A stretch of 7,481 nt of DNA from an uncultured bacterium (GTDB taxonomy: Bacteria; Cyanobacteriota; Vampirovibrionia; Gastranaerophilales; Gastranaerophilaceae), in NCBI GenBank assembly GCA_900550295.1, contig URRM01000078.1, forward strand, positions 1-7,481, in the 5' to 3' direction. The position numbers and the translations under genes are program-made. Under the pieces are notes generated by a model. It did not search any database. It saw only the letters and a list, made by a program, of their open reading frames with translations, and was not told the DNA's origin. The first letter of the stretch is position 1. The number at the start of each line of letters is the position of its first letter. Shown piece by piece: positions 1 to 5,539 of this stretch.

Positions 1-1386
1 GTAATGACTTGCTACATCACCGTAAGTTGAGCGATTTTCACCATTTTCCATTAAATCGTGAGTATTTGAGTATGGACATTGTGGGAATAAATCGTGCATT
101 TGCAGGTAAACCGGAAGTTTCCATCCGGGTTCACGGTATGCGTGTAGGGCATTTTTAATTCTGTTTAAACGTTGTTCAAAAGGCATTCCGCCCCTGTCGT
201 TGTCGTCAGATATAATAGGACCGGCAGCATATTCATCATTCCAGCGTTGCTTGTCGTATTCGTGAAGAACATTGTTAAAATCATCAGCTCTGCCCCAGTC
301 GTTACCGGCAGTTAGTCCCATTTCTTTGAAACGAGGATTCATATCGCATTTTTCACCAATAAGTGCAATGTCATTTCTTCCTGTTTTTGAGCGAATTTGT
401 TGAGTAATGTATTGCATTTGATTGAAGTTTGGAACAGAACCTGAACCGCAATAATTACCCATGTCCCAGTTCCCAACGTGTTTTGCACTATCAAAGAAAA
501 TTGCATCAAAACCTAAATCTACAGCCCAACAACACGCATCAATAAATGCTTTTTCGTGCTTGTCCCAATCAAAAGGTTCACCTTTTACAGTCATCTGTCC
601 TGATGATAAAGGCATTCTGATACCGGTTTTTAAACCTCTTAAATGCGCCATATCATTGAAGGCTTTGACTTGTTCATCGTCACCTAATCTTTGACCATCT
701 CGACAAAGCTTGTCAGATGTTAAATTTTTAGAAATTCCTGAATGTAAATCAACTGTGTATAGTGATGAATGACCTGTTTTACCGTCATTTTCTCTGTACA
801 TTGCCGGATATAATTGAGATAAAACAATACAGTTTGCGTTGCTTTTACCTGATGGAGGAATAGCAGGTAGTAGCTTCATAACATTTAGCAAACCTTCGCT
901 TTTTTTGTCACCTTCTGTAAGTGCAACAGTTCTTGGGTTAATCTCTATGTAATTTGCACGTCGTCCCCATTTGTCGCCGTAGTTTGGGGTTGGAATATAA
1001 GAAGGTATTCCAGGGTAACAATTTGGCTGCTTGTTAAGTGTGCAAATAGATTGAATAGCATCCATAGGAGAGCGTTTTAATAAATCTTCGGGATTAGTTG
1101 CAACCCATTTTTTCCAACCTGTGTTACCGCCGTTATATAAATTGTTTTTTGTTTCGTTGTCCTCGTAAACGTCATTGTTGCCTTTTAAAATCCAGAAAAG
1201 TTTTTTTGCCGGTTGTTGATCGCCATAATAGCCTTTAAAATTAACAAGAGATTTGTTATAAATTCCCATCATTTCAAGCGCAGATGCTTTTGCACTTTTT
1301 GACGGAACAATAGGCGCTGTCATAGCAGTGTTTTTAACACTGTTAACAACGTTATTTTTAACTCCTTGGATTGCGACAACTTTCAT
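1..1386 (-). CDS. GH13-like (alpha-amylase superfamily) TIM-barrel protein, 3' end beyond window
   Basis: This is an open frame of 462 codons that starts at an ATG at 1386 and runs off the left edge, so the C-terminus is missing. The fold call comes from motifs in the order and spacing of glycoside hydrolase family 13: a beta-3-like segment H-L-R-G-L-K-T-G-I-R (248-257), GFDAIFFDSAKH (292-303, resembling GH13 region II with D299 as nucleophile), ALIGEKCD (341-348, resembling region III with E345 as acid/base) and SNTHD (440-444, resembling region IV). The Arg normally two residues before the nucleophile is Phe297, so activity on alpha-glucans is uncertain. There is no signal peptide. Residues 1-52 form a polar extension ending in N-F-K-G. 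No Shine-Dalgarno precedes the ATG; TAA and TGA stops lie in frame upstream, so the start cannot lie much further out. It probably follows the upstream ATP-grasp gene in one transcript (48-bp gap). The coding call is firm, the family call moderate and the substrate unknown. Confidence 0.8.
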   Translation of the reverse strand, partial: MKVVAIQGVKNNVVNSVKNTAMTAPIVPSKSAKASALEMMGIYNKSLVNFKGYYGDQQPAKKLFWILKGNNDVYEDNETKNNLYNGGNTGWKKWVATNPEDLLKRSPMDAIQSICTLNKQPNCYPGIPSYIPTPNYGDKWGRRANYIEINPRTVALTEGDKKSEGLLNVMKLLPAIPPSGKSNANCIVLSQLYPAMYRENDGKTGHSSLYTVDLHSGISKNLTSDKLCRDGQRLGDDEQVKAFNDMAHLRGLKTGIRMPLSSGQMTVKGEPFDWDKHEKAFIDACCWAVDLGFDAIFFDSAKHVGNWDMGNYCGSGSVPNFNQMQYITQQIRSKTGRNDIALIGEKCDMNPRFKEMGLTAGNDWGRADDFNNVLHEYDKQRWNDEYAAGPIISDDNDRGGMPFEQRLNRIKNALHAYREPGWKLPVYLQMHDLFPQCPYSNTHDLMENGENRSTYGDVASHY

Positions 1387-1434
1387 ATTAGAACTAAAGT
1401 CTGTAATAAAAATCTTTGCTAGAGCATGGAATCA

Positions 1435-2403
1435 TTATTTACAAACATTTACACAAGATTTTTCAAGCATAAATGCATTTAGCTTGTCTTCAAGGTGTGT
1501 GTTGAAACGGGCATTAATTTCTTTTATGAAATAGCAAGGACTTGTTACATTAATTTCGATAATTTTTTCGTCAACAACGTCTAATCCTGCCATTTGAATC
1601 CCAATTTTCTTTAAGCCTTGAGCAACTTGAGTAAATTTTTCTTTTTCAGAGTTGGTTAAAACTGCTTTTTTCAAGAACTCATCAGAATGTGTGTTAAATT
1701 TAAAATCGTCTTTTGTCGGAAGTTTTTGAACACATTCATCTAAAACTTTGCCATTTAGAATTAAAACTCTCTTGTCGCCGTATTGAGCTTGAGGAAGGTA
1801 TTTTTGAACCATAGTTAGTGATTTTCCGTCATGTGTCAGAGTCTTAATTATGCTCAAAGTATTTTTATCGCCTTCTTTTAGATACATTACACCTTGTCCG
1901 AAACAGTTGTTTAGGGGTTTTAGGATAATTTCTTTGTGAAGGCTTAAAAACTCTTCAATCTCATCTTTTGATGTAGTGACAATGTTTTCCGGCATGAACT
2001 CACGGAAAAGGTTTGCGTGGAGTTTTTCGTTAAAACTTCTTATTGATGTTGTGTCATTAATAATTTGTGTTTTATTTCGGTCAACAAAATCAAAAATATA
2101 TGTTGCGCTGATATAGTCATTGTCAACAGGAGGATCCGGACGGAAGAACACTTTTTCAAAAATGTCTTCAATGCAAAAATCTTGAGATTGTTTTTCATAA
2201 AAAATGTCGTTGTCTTTTTTGTATGTTTTGAAACATCTTGCATACCCTGTGCCATGTTTTAAGGAAAGATTGTCAATGGTTGTAATGTATGTTTCTATTT
2301 CATTTTCTAATAATCCTTTAACCATCCAAAAATTTGTAACCAATTGGTTAAATTTAAAATATTTTAATTCTATTCTGTCGATAACGACAAGCATGTTGCG
2401 CAT
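1435..2403 (-). CDS. Glutathione synthetase-like ATP-grasp ligase (GshB family, divergent)
   Basis: This 322-residue protein has the length of prokaryotic GshB (about 315), which joins gamma-glutamylcysteine to glycine using ATP in the cytosol. GshB landmarks are R-P-D-P-P-V-D-N-D-Y (88-97), N-E-K-L-H-A (125-130), the ATP-grasp lysine strand I-L-K-P-L (160-164), Y-L-P then G-D-K-R-V-L-I (209-215), G-L-D-V-V (273-277) and E-I-N-V-T-S-P (283-289), whose E283 and N285 correspond to metal ligands. Two places differ from typical GshB. The glycine loop after I-L-K-P-L reads N-N-C-F-G-Q-G, and the mobile Gly/Arg-rich loop after the K-L-P strand (about 231-247) has no glycine or arginine. The substrate may therefore not be gamma-Glu-Cys plus Gly. 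The start at 2403 is supported by AGAGG 5 nt upstream; the alternative Met4 is less well placed. It is the first gene of a likely operon with the downstream GH13-like gene. Confidence 0.85.
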   Translation of the reverse strand: MRNMLVVIDRIELKYFKFNQLVTNFWMVKGLLENEIETYITTIDNLSLKHGTGYARCFKTYKKDNDIFYEKQSQDFCIEDIFEKVFFRPDPPVDNDYISATYIFDFVDRNKTQIINDTTSIRSFNEKLHANLFREFMPENIVTTSKDEIEEFLSLHKEIILKPLNNCFGQGVMYLKEGDKNTLSIIKTLTHDGKSLTMVQKYLPQAQYGDKRVLILNGKVLDECVQKLPTKDDFKFNTHSDEFLKKAVLTNSEKEKFTQVAQGLKKIGIQMAGLDVVDEKIIEINVTSPCYFIKEINARFNTHLEDKLNAFMLEKSCVNVCK

Positions 2404-2424
2404 AAAAACCTCTTTTCAAAAAAG

Positions 2425-2433
2425 ATTTTAGCA
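2425..2433 (-). promoter_or_regulatory. Candidate extended -10 promoter for the ATP-grasp gene
   Basis: Read on the minus strand this is TGC-TAAAAT, an extended -10 (TGn plus hexamer) with no convincing -35 at 16-18 nt. Transcription would begin near 2418, leaving a leader of about 15 nt that contains the AGAGG ribosome binding site at 2409-2413. This is motif matching in AT-rich DNA only. Confidence 0.4.
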
Positions 2434-2475
2434 CAAAAAAACGTTAATAAAACTAGACATATCGTTAATCTGGGG

Positions 2476-2504
2476 TTGAAAACCAGAAAAAAATAGTTTA
2501 TACT
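2476..2504 (+). promoter_or_regulatory. Sigma-70-type promoter driving the pilin-like gene
   Basis: TTGAAA (2476-2481) and TATACT (2499-2504) are separated by exactly 17 nt, each one mismatch from consensus. This is the best promoter match in the window. Transcription would start near 2511, giving a 5' leader of about 210 nt before the pilin-like start at 2720. Such a long leader is unusual here, since the other promoter candidates sit 15-35 nt before their genes. Confidence 0.65.
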
Positions 2505-2526
2505 GATAGAATAAAAAATAAGAGGT

Positions 2527-2571
2527 ATGAAAATGCTATGGATATTAAAGGTAGTTTGTGCCTGTTATTGA
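2527..2571 (+). CDS. Possible short leader ORF upstream of the pilin-like gene
   Basis: ATG at 2527 opens a 14-codon frame, MKMLWILKVVCACY, ending at TGA 2569-2571. An in-frame ATG at 2533 is better spaced (7 nt) from AGAGG at 2521-2525 and would give 12 residues. It lies about 16-22 nt after the predicted transcription start, where a leader peptide would sit. One Trp, two Cys and one Tyr codon in so short a peptide could make translation sensitive to charged tRNA supply, but no clear terminator/antiterminator pair follows. It could equally be a chance ORF. Confidence 0.3.
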   Translation: MKMLWILKVVCACY

Positions 2572-2633
2572 TAATAAAACAGAAAGTAAGTTTAAAAAGA
2601 AAAAAGGGTAAATTTAAATCTCAATGTTATCCT

Positions 2634-2664
2634 TAACTCGTTTCAGGCTCTAAGAAACAAGTTA
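2634..2664 (+). other. Imperfect 11-bp hairpin in the 5' leader of the pilin-like gene
   Basis: TAACT-c-GTTTC (2634-2644) pairs with GAAAC-a-AGTTA (2654-2664), with one C/A mismatch and a 9-nt loop AGGCTCTAA. No U-run follows, so it does not look like an intrinsic terminator. It sits 55 nt before the start codon and does not cover the ribosome binding site. It could be an mRNA stability or protein-binding element. Apart from the promoter, the possible leader ORF and this hairpin, the 2404-2719 gap shows only A-rich sequence. Confidence 0.5.
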
Positions 2665-2719
2665 TTCTAAAAAAGAGAAGAAAACAAATAAATAATACTC
2701 AGAGATAAAGGAGAACCGT

Positions 2720-3958
2720 ATGAACAAAATAAAAGCTTTTACAATGTCGGAAGCCTTGATTGTTTTGGGCATAATCGCAGTAATCGCAACATTGTCGGTT
2801 ATCGCTGTTCAAAATGCAAAACCTGATACTGATGTTGTCATGTTTAAAAAAGCATATAAAACAACACACGATATTGTACAAAACTTGTACTATGACAAAG
2901 AATTGTACCCAAATGCAACGGACCCAATGGAGGTTGCATACAAATCAGATGCTTCAAGATTGTTGGCAATGGCAAATAATGATTTTGTTGCTCCTTTTAA
3001 CTTTAATTTTTCAAAACAAGTTTCAAATATGGCACTTCGTGACAATTTTATTCCGGATTGTAGAATAGAGGGTGATTATAGCAGTAATTGTGCAGTAGAC
3101 TGTAGAAATAGGATTACAACAGGCTCTACTGCATATAAGGCCGGAGTGCGTGGTGATACAACATATAAATGTTTAGATGCTACTACGTTATGTATATGTC
3201 CAATATCTACTTGTCCAAGTGGATATCATTGGGGAGAGTGGAATAGCGGGTACTATCCTTGTGTTTCTAATGATTGCAAAACTTGTTATAATCATATGGG
3301 AACATCAACATCAGTATCTATTTGTGAGCCAGATTGTAAACCTAAAAGCAGTTCAAGCAGTTCATCATCAAGCTCATCAAGTAGCAGTAGCTCAAGTTCA
3401 TCATCAAGCTCAAGCTCATCAAGTAGTTCATCATCTTCATCAAGCAGTTCAAGTAGCTCATCATCAGCCGCACCTGTTATTAACTACTCTGCCGACTTGA
3501 CATCAAACCCAATCCCAGGGTTTACAAAGGGTTTCATAGATAATCCGACAGCAAACAAATTCTCAATAGCATTTGTTGCTCGCTTGAATCCAATCTCAAG
3601 TTCGGTATCAGGTAATGTATACAAAGCAAACACTGCTGATGGCATAAGTTGGGAAATTTATGACAACTTCTCAAGCTACAATGCATCAACAAATCCTGAA
3701 CCGTTGTCATATGTTATTGCATATGTTGACGGCGAAAGCTCAATAAGTTCTGCTTGTTCTTATGCTGCAAGCAGTTGCGCAAGACCAAACAAATTTGTAT
3801 TTGAGATTACACACTCAGGAAAAATAACTCCGAGAGTAAGCACAACAGCGAATGCAAAAATTGATCCGATTGCGTGCTCATACTTGAGATATCCGAAAAT
3901 AAACAAATACGACAAGATATCTAAAAACTCGAGTGTAAACTCTTGTTTTAAATACTAA
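2720..3958 (+). CDS. Type IV pilin-like protein with Cys-rich segment and 40-serine linker
   Basis: This 412-residue protein begins with a prepilin signal: short basic leader M-N-K-I-K-A, predicted peptidase cut after Ala6, mature Phe7, Glu11 at the +5 position, and a hydrophobic helix to about residue 31. The amphipathic continuation (F-K-K-A-Y, 42-46; E-L-Y-P, 61-64) is usual for pilin-like proteins. Residues 114-206 carry 12 cysteines (114, 124, 128, 151, 158, 160, 165, 181, 186, 189, 202, 206), suggesting a disulfide-bonded exported module. Residues 210-249 are 40 consecutive serines. The C-terminal part (250-412, 4 Cys) keeps D-G-I-S-W, a V-D-G-E turn, K-F-V-F-E-I and G-K-I-T-P, resembling the C-terminal half of pseudopilin-type proteins. 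It is probably inner-membrane anchored or assembled into a pilus or secretion pseudopilus. Strong RBS AAAGGAG lies 6 nt before the ATG. It is monocistronic: own promoter, and a terminator 30 nt after the stop. Confidence 0.9.
   Translation: MNKIKAFTMSEALIVLGIIAVIATLSVIAVQNAKPDTDVVMFKKAYKTTHDIVQNLYYDKELYPNATDPMEVAYKSDASRLLAMANNDFVAPFNFNFSKQVSNMALRDNFIPDCRIEGDYSSNCAVDCRNRITTGSTAYKAGVRGDTTYKCLDATTLCICPISTCPSGYHWGEWNSGYYPCVSNDCKTCYNHMGTSTSVSICEPDCKPKSSSSSSSSSSSSSSSSSSSSSSSSSSSSSSSSSSSSSSSSAAPVINYSADLTSNPIPGFTKGFIDNPTANKFSIAFVARLNPISSSVSGNVYKANTADGISWEIYDNFSSYNASTNPEPLSYVIAYVDGESSISSACSYAASSCARPNKFVFEITHSGKITPRVSTTANAKIDPIACSYLRYPKINKYDKISKNSSVNSCFKY
3347..3466 (+). repeat. Poly-serine coding tract (40 codons)
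   Basis: Forty consecutive Ser codons lie inside the pilin-like gene: 21 TCA, 9 AGC, 9 AGT, 1 TCT, no TCC or TCG. The irregular mixing of TCN and AGY codons means the DNA is not a perfect tandem repeat. The tract separates the Cys-rich segment from the C-terminal domain and would act as a flexible, possibly O-glycosylated spacer. Confidence 0.95.
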
Positions 3959-3987
3959 TAATTAAAACAAAACTAATAATTAAGAAC

Positions 3988-4015
3988 AAAACGGGGTGCT
4001 TTGCACCCCGTTTTT
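3988..4015 (+). terminator. Strong intrinsic terminator after the pilin-like gene
   Basis: A 12-bp perfect stem AAAACGGGGTGC / GCACCCCGTTTT closes on a TTT loop (4000-4002) and is followed by T at 4015. The GC-rich core (9 bp) and A/T flanks let it work for both strands, so it could also stop leftward transcripts from the matrixin gene. Confidence 0.92.
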
Positions 4016-4021
4016 GTGTCA

Positions 4022-4048
4022 GTCATTGCCTGACCTACTCGCAATGAC
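4022..4048. repeat. Small palindromic intergenic repeat GTCATTGC...GCAATGAC
   Basis: Perfect 8-bp inverted arms GTCATTGC (4022-4029) and GCAATGAC (4041-4048) flank an 11-nt centre. The arm resembles the GTCATTGCGAG type of dispersed intergenic palindrome that I recall from many bacterial genomes. No coding potential is evident. Confidence 0.6.
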
Positions 4049-4058
4049 ATTTCATTTT

Positions 4059-4174
4059 ATGTCATCCCGCACTTGATGCGGGATCTTACGATGTAGAGAT
4101 TCTGTCCACAGGGGACAGGTTCACAAGGCTCATACTTCGCCTGTTCACTTTGTCAAACAAGTTCAGAATGACAT
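4059..4174. repeat. Composite palindromic element bounded by ATGTCAT/ATGACAT
   Basis: Outer 7-bp inverted ends ATGTCAT (4059-4065) and ATGACAT (4168-4174) enclose several nested hairpins: ATCCCGCA-CTTGA-TGCGGGAT (4064-4084), CTGTCC-ACAGG-GGACAG (4102-4118) and AGGC/GCCT (4126-4142). ATTCTG (4099-4104) can also pair with CAGAAT (4164-4169), and GTTCAC is directly repeated at 4119 and 4143. It looks like a dispersed MITE- or REP-like sequence, with no ORF. With the neighbouring 4022-4048 palindrome it fills most of the gap between the two convergent genes. Confidence 0.6.
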
Positions 4175-4217
4175 AATGTTGTATGTTCTACTTATAACAG
4201 CCTTAACCCTTTACCGT

Positions 4218-4763
4218 CTAACAATTCAGACTTGTTCCAATTGGTGTATTATACAACAAATTCAAAACATAAACATCATTCTCACTAGGTCTGTTTAAGG
4301 TCTTTTGATGAGGAATAAACATTATATCATCTGTTTCAACACCGTGTCCAAGTCCTAATGAATGTCCGAGTTCGTGCATAATCGTATGTAGTATGGTTTC
4401 ATTCGTGATATTTTTAGGCGAATTCGGGTTTGGAAGTCCAATATCTATTGTTATTGCCTTAATCTCCGATGCTACAATGCTTCTAAACTTGCACATTCCT
4501 TCAAGTTTTATTCCAACTTTACTCCAATTGATTACAATATCTGCACCTTGAGGCGAATTAATTTGTTGAAATTTTACAGGAGAATATTCATTCCAAATAT
4601 TTATTGCCTTAGCGATTGTGTCATAGTACGTTTGTTTTTCACTAATGCTCATTGGTGAAACAATTTGAGTCGCAAAAACGGTTACCAAATTCTTATTAAA
4701 TCTGGTAACTTTGCCATTTATCAGTGAATCTTTTATATAATTATTAATTAACTTTGAAACCAT
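4218..4763 (-). CDS. Matrixin-like (M10) zinc metalloprotease without signal peptide
   Basis: This 181-residue protein has the metzincin zinc motif H-E-L-G-H-S-L-G-L-G-H (130-140; ligands H130, H134, H140, base E131) and a Met-turn D-I-M (146-148). Matrixin features around it are A-I-N-I-W-N-E (53-59), G-A-D-I-V-I-N-W (73-80) and the closing helix S-E-N-D-V-Y-V-L-N-L-L-Y (160-171). It is little more than a catalytic domain. It should hydrolyse peptide bonds, but the N-terminus (M-V-S-K-L-I-N-N) has no hydrophobic signal and there is no propeptide with a cysteine switch; Cys91 is the only cysteine before the active site. Its ATG lies one base after the LOG stop codon and has no Shine-Dalgarno, so translation is probably coupled to LOG. 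Target and location are unknown. Confidence 0.88.
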   Translation of the reverse strand: MVSKLINNYIKDSLINGKVTRFNKNLVTVFATQIVSPMSISEKQTYYDTIAKAINIWNEYSPVKFQQINSPQGADIVINWSKVGIKLEGMCKFRSIVASEIKAITIDIGLPNPNSPKNITNETILHTIMHELGHSLGLGHGVETDDIMFIPHQKTLNRPSENDVYVLNLLYNTPIGTSLNC

Positions 4764-4764
4764 G

Positions 4765-5355
4765 TTATTTATTTACGTAAATATCTTCAACCGATTTTGG
4801 AATTTGGTTTGGTGTGTAATTTTTTAAATATTCAATTACATCTTCCGGTGTTTGAGCCAAGTAGTAAAGCTCTCTTACGCTTTGACGTGCAAAGTTTTCA
4901 TTAATCAAATGTTCAAAAAATTCAAACAATTTGTCATAAAACCCGTTTGTATTCAAGAAAATTACGGGTTTTGTGTTGTAGCCGATAATTTTATGGTCTA
5001 AAATTTCTGAAATTTCTTCTAATGTGCCAAAACCTCCGGCAAGCGCAATTACAGCATCTGCGTTTTCGTCCATTTTAGCTTTTCTTTCACGCATTTCTTC
5101 TGTCAAAATAAAATCGTCGCAATTTCCGCCTTCATGTTTAACAAATTCATAAAGCTTTTTGGGCATAACTCCCAAAACTTTACCGCCCCCACTTTTTACG
5201 GCTTTCGCAACTTCACCCATTAAACCAAAATCAGAACCGCCATAAACTAAATCGTAGCCGTTTTTGGCCAACAATTCACCCATTTTTTGTGCTTCTTTAT
5301 GGTAACTTTTATCTAAACCATTGCTTGCTGAGCAATAAATACATACTTTTTTCAT
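4765..5355 (-). CDS. LOG-family (TIGR00730-type) nucleoside monophosphate phosphoribohydrolase
   Basis: This 196-residue cytosolic Rossmann-fold protein belongs to the LOG family, which cleaves the N-glycosidic bond of nucleoside 5'-monophosphates (cytokinin nucleotides in plants and some bacteria, AMP-like substrates in others). Visible motifs are the first beta strand V-C-I-Y-C-S-A-S (4-11), V-Y-G-G-S-D-F-G-L-M-G (37-47), M-R-E-R-K-A-K-M (88-95) and A-G-G-F-G-T-L-E-E (106-114). The last is the PGGxGTxxE signature with Ala in place of Pro; the catalytic Arg and Glu positions are kept. The start at 5355 has AAGGA 7 nt upstream and an extended -10 promoter just before it. It is the first gene of a two-gene unit with the matrixin. 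Members are often mislabelled lysine decarboxylases, but no PLP site is present. Confidence 0.92.
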   Translation of the reverse strand: MKKVCIYCSASNGLDKSYHKEAQKMGELLAKNGYDLVYGGSDFGLMGEVAKAVKSGGGKVLGVMPKKLYEFVKHEGGNCDDFILTEEMRERKAKMDENADAVIALAGGFGTLEEISEILDHKIIGYNTKPVIFLNTNGFYDKLFEFFEHLINENFARQSVRELYYLAQTPEDVIEYLKNYTPNQIPKSVEDIYVNK

Positions 5356-5375
5356 ATTCCTATCCTTTTTTATTA

Positions 5376-5384
5376 ATTATACCA
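5376..5384 (-). promoter_or_regulatory. Extended -10 promoter for the LOG-matrixin operon
   Basis: On the minus strand the sequence is TGG-TATAAT, a perfect -10 hexamer with the extended TGn element, 20 nt before the LOG start. No good -35 sits at 17 nt; TTGGCG is present but 20 nt away. The predicted transcript has a leader of about 14 nt. Confidence 0.6.
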
Positions 5385-5477
5385 CGAGATAAAGTTAATA
5401 TCGCCAATCCTCTAACACAAATAAAAGTCTGTAGATTTAGTGACTTTTTTAACATTTCTATATATTTTTTCAAAAAT

Positions 5478-5507
5478 TTAGCATTTTTTTAAATTTATCA
5501 TTATTAT
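5478..5507 (+). promoter_or_regulatory. Weak candidate promoter for the Met-rich secreted protein
   Basis: TTAGCA (5478-5483) and TATTAT (5502-5507) are 18 nt apart, about 30 nt before the gene. The surrounding 5440-5520 stretch is almost pure A/T, so several alternative hexamers (for example TATATT 5505-5510) are possible. Confidence 0.3.
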
Positions 5508-5539
5508 ATTAATTAACAAATTTAAAAAAGGAGAATTGA

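Noticed and set aside
461..694. 77-codon plus-strand frame
   Set aside because: It lies opposite the GH13-like coding sequence, which continues open through the whole region; no RBS or recognisable motif.
1326..1342. Perfect 7-bp inverted repeat CAGTGTT-TTT-AACACTG
   Set aside because: It is inside codons 15-21 of the GH13-like gene with no U-run or promoter context; probably chance, though it could slow initiation.
2040..2431. Several 65-75 codon frames on both strands across the ATP-grasp gene
   Set aside because: They overlap a well-conserved enzyme in other frames and show no family motifs.
3177..3500. 107-codon plus-strand frame rich in His, Gln, Ala and Val overlapping the pilin-like gene
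   Set aside because: It is the +1 reading of the serine tract; its His/Gln/Ala pattern is a by-product of TCA/AGC/AGT codons and it has no ribosome binding site.
4022..4174. Possible tRNA or CRISPR-like array because of clustered palindromes
   Set aside because: No cloverleaf, no T-loop GTTCRA pattern in place, and no regular repeat-spacer periodicity.
4765..5355. Lysine decarboxylase annotation for the LOG protein
   Set aside because: The PGGxGTxxE-like and MxxRK motifs define LOG hydrolases; no pyridoxal-phosphate lysine motif is present.
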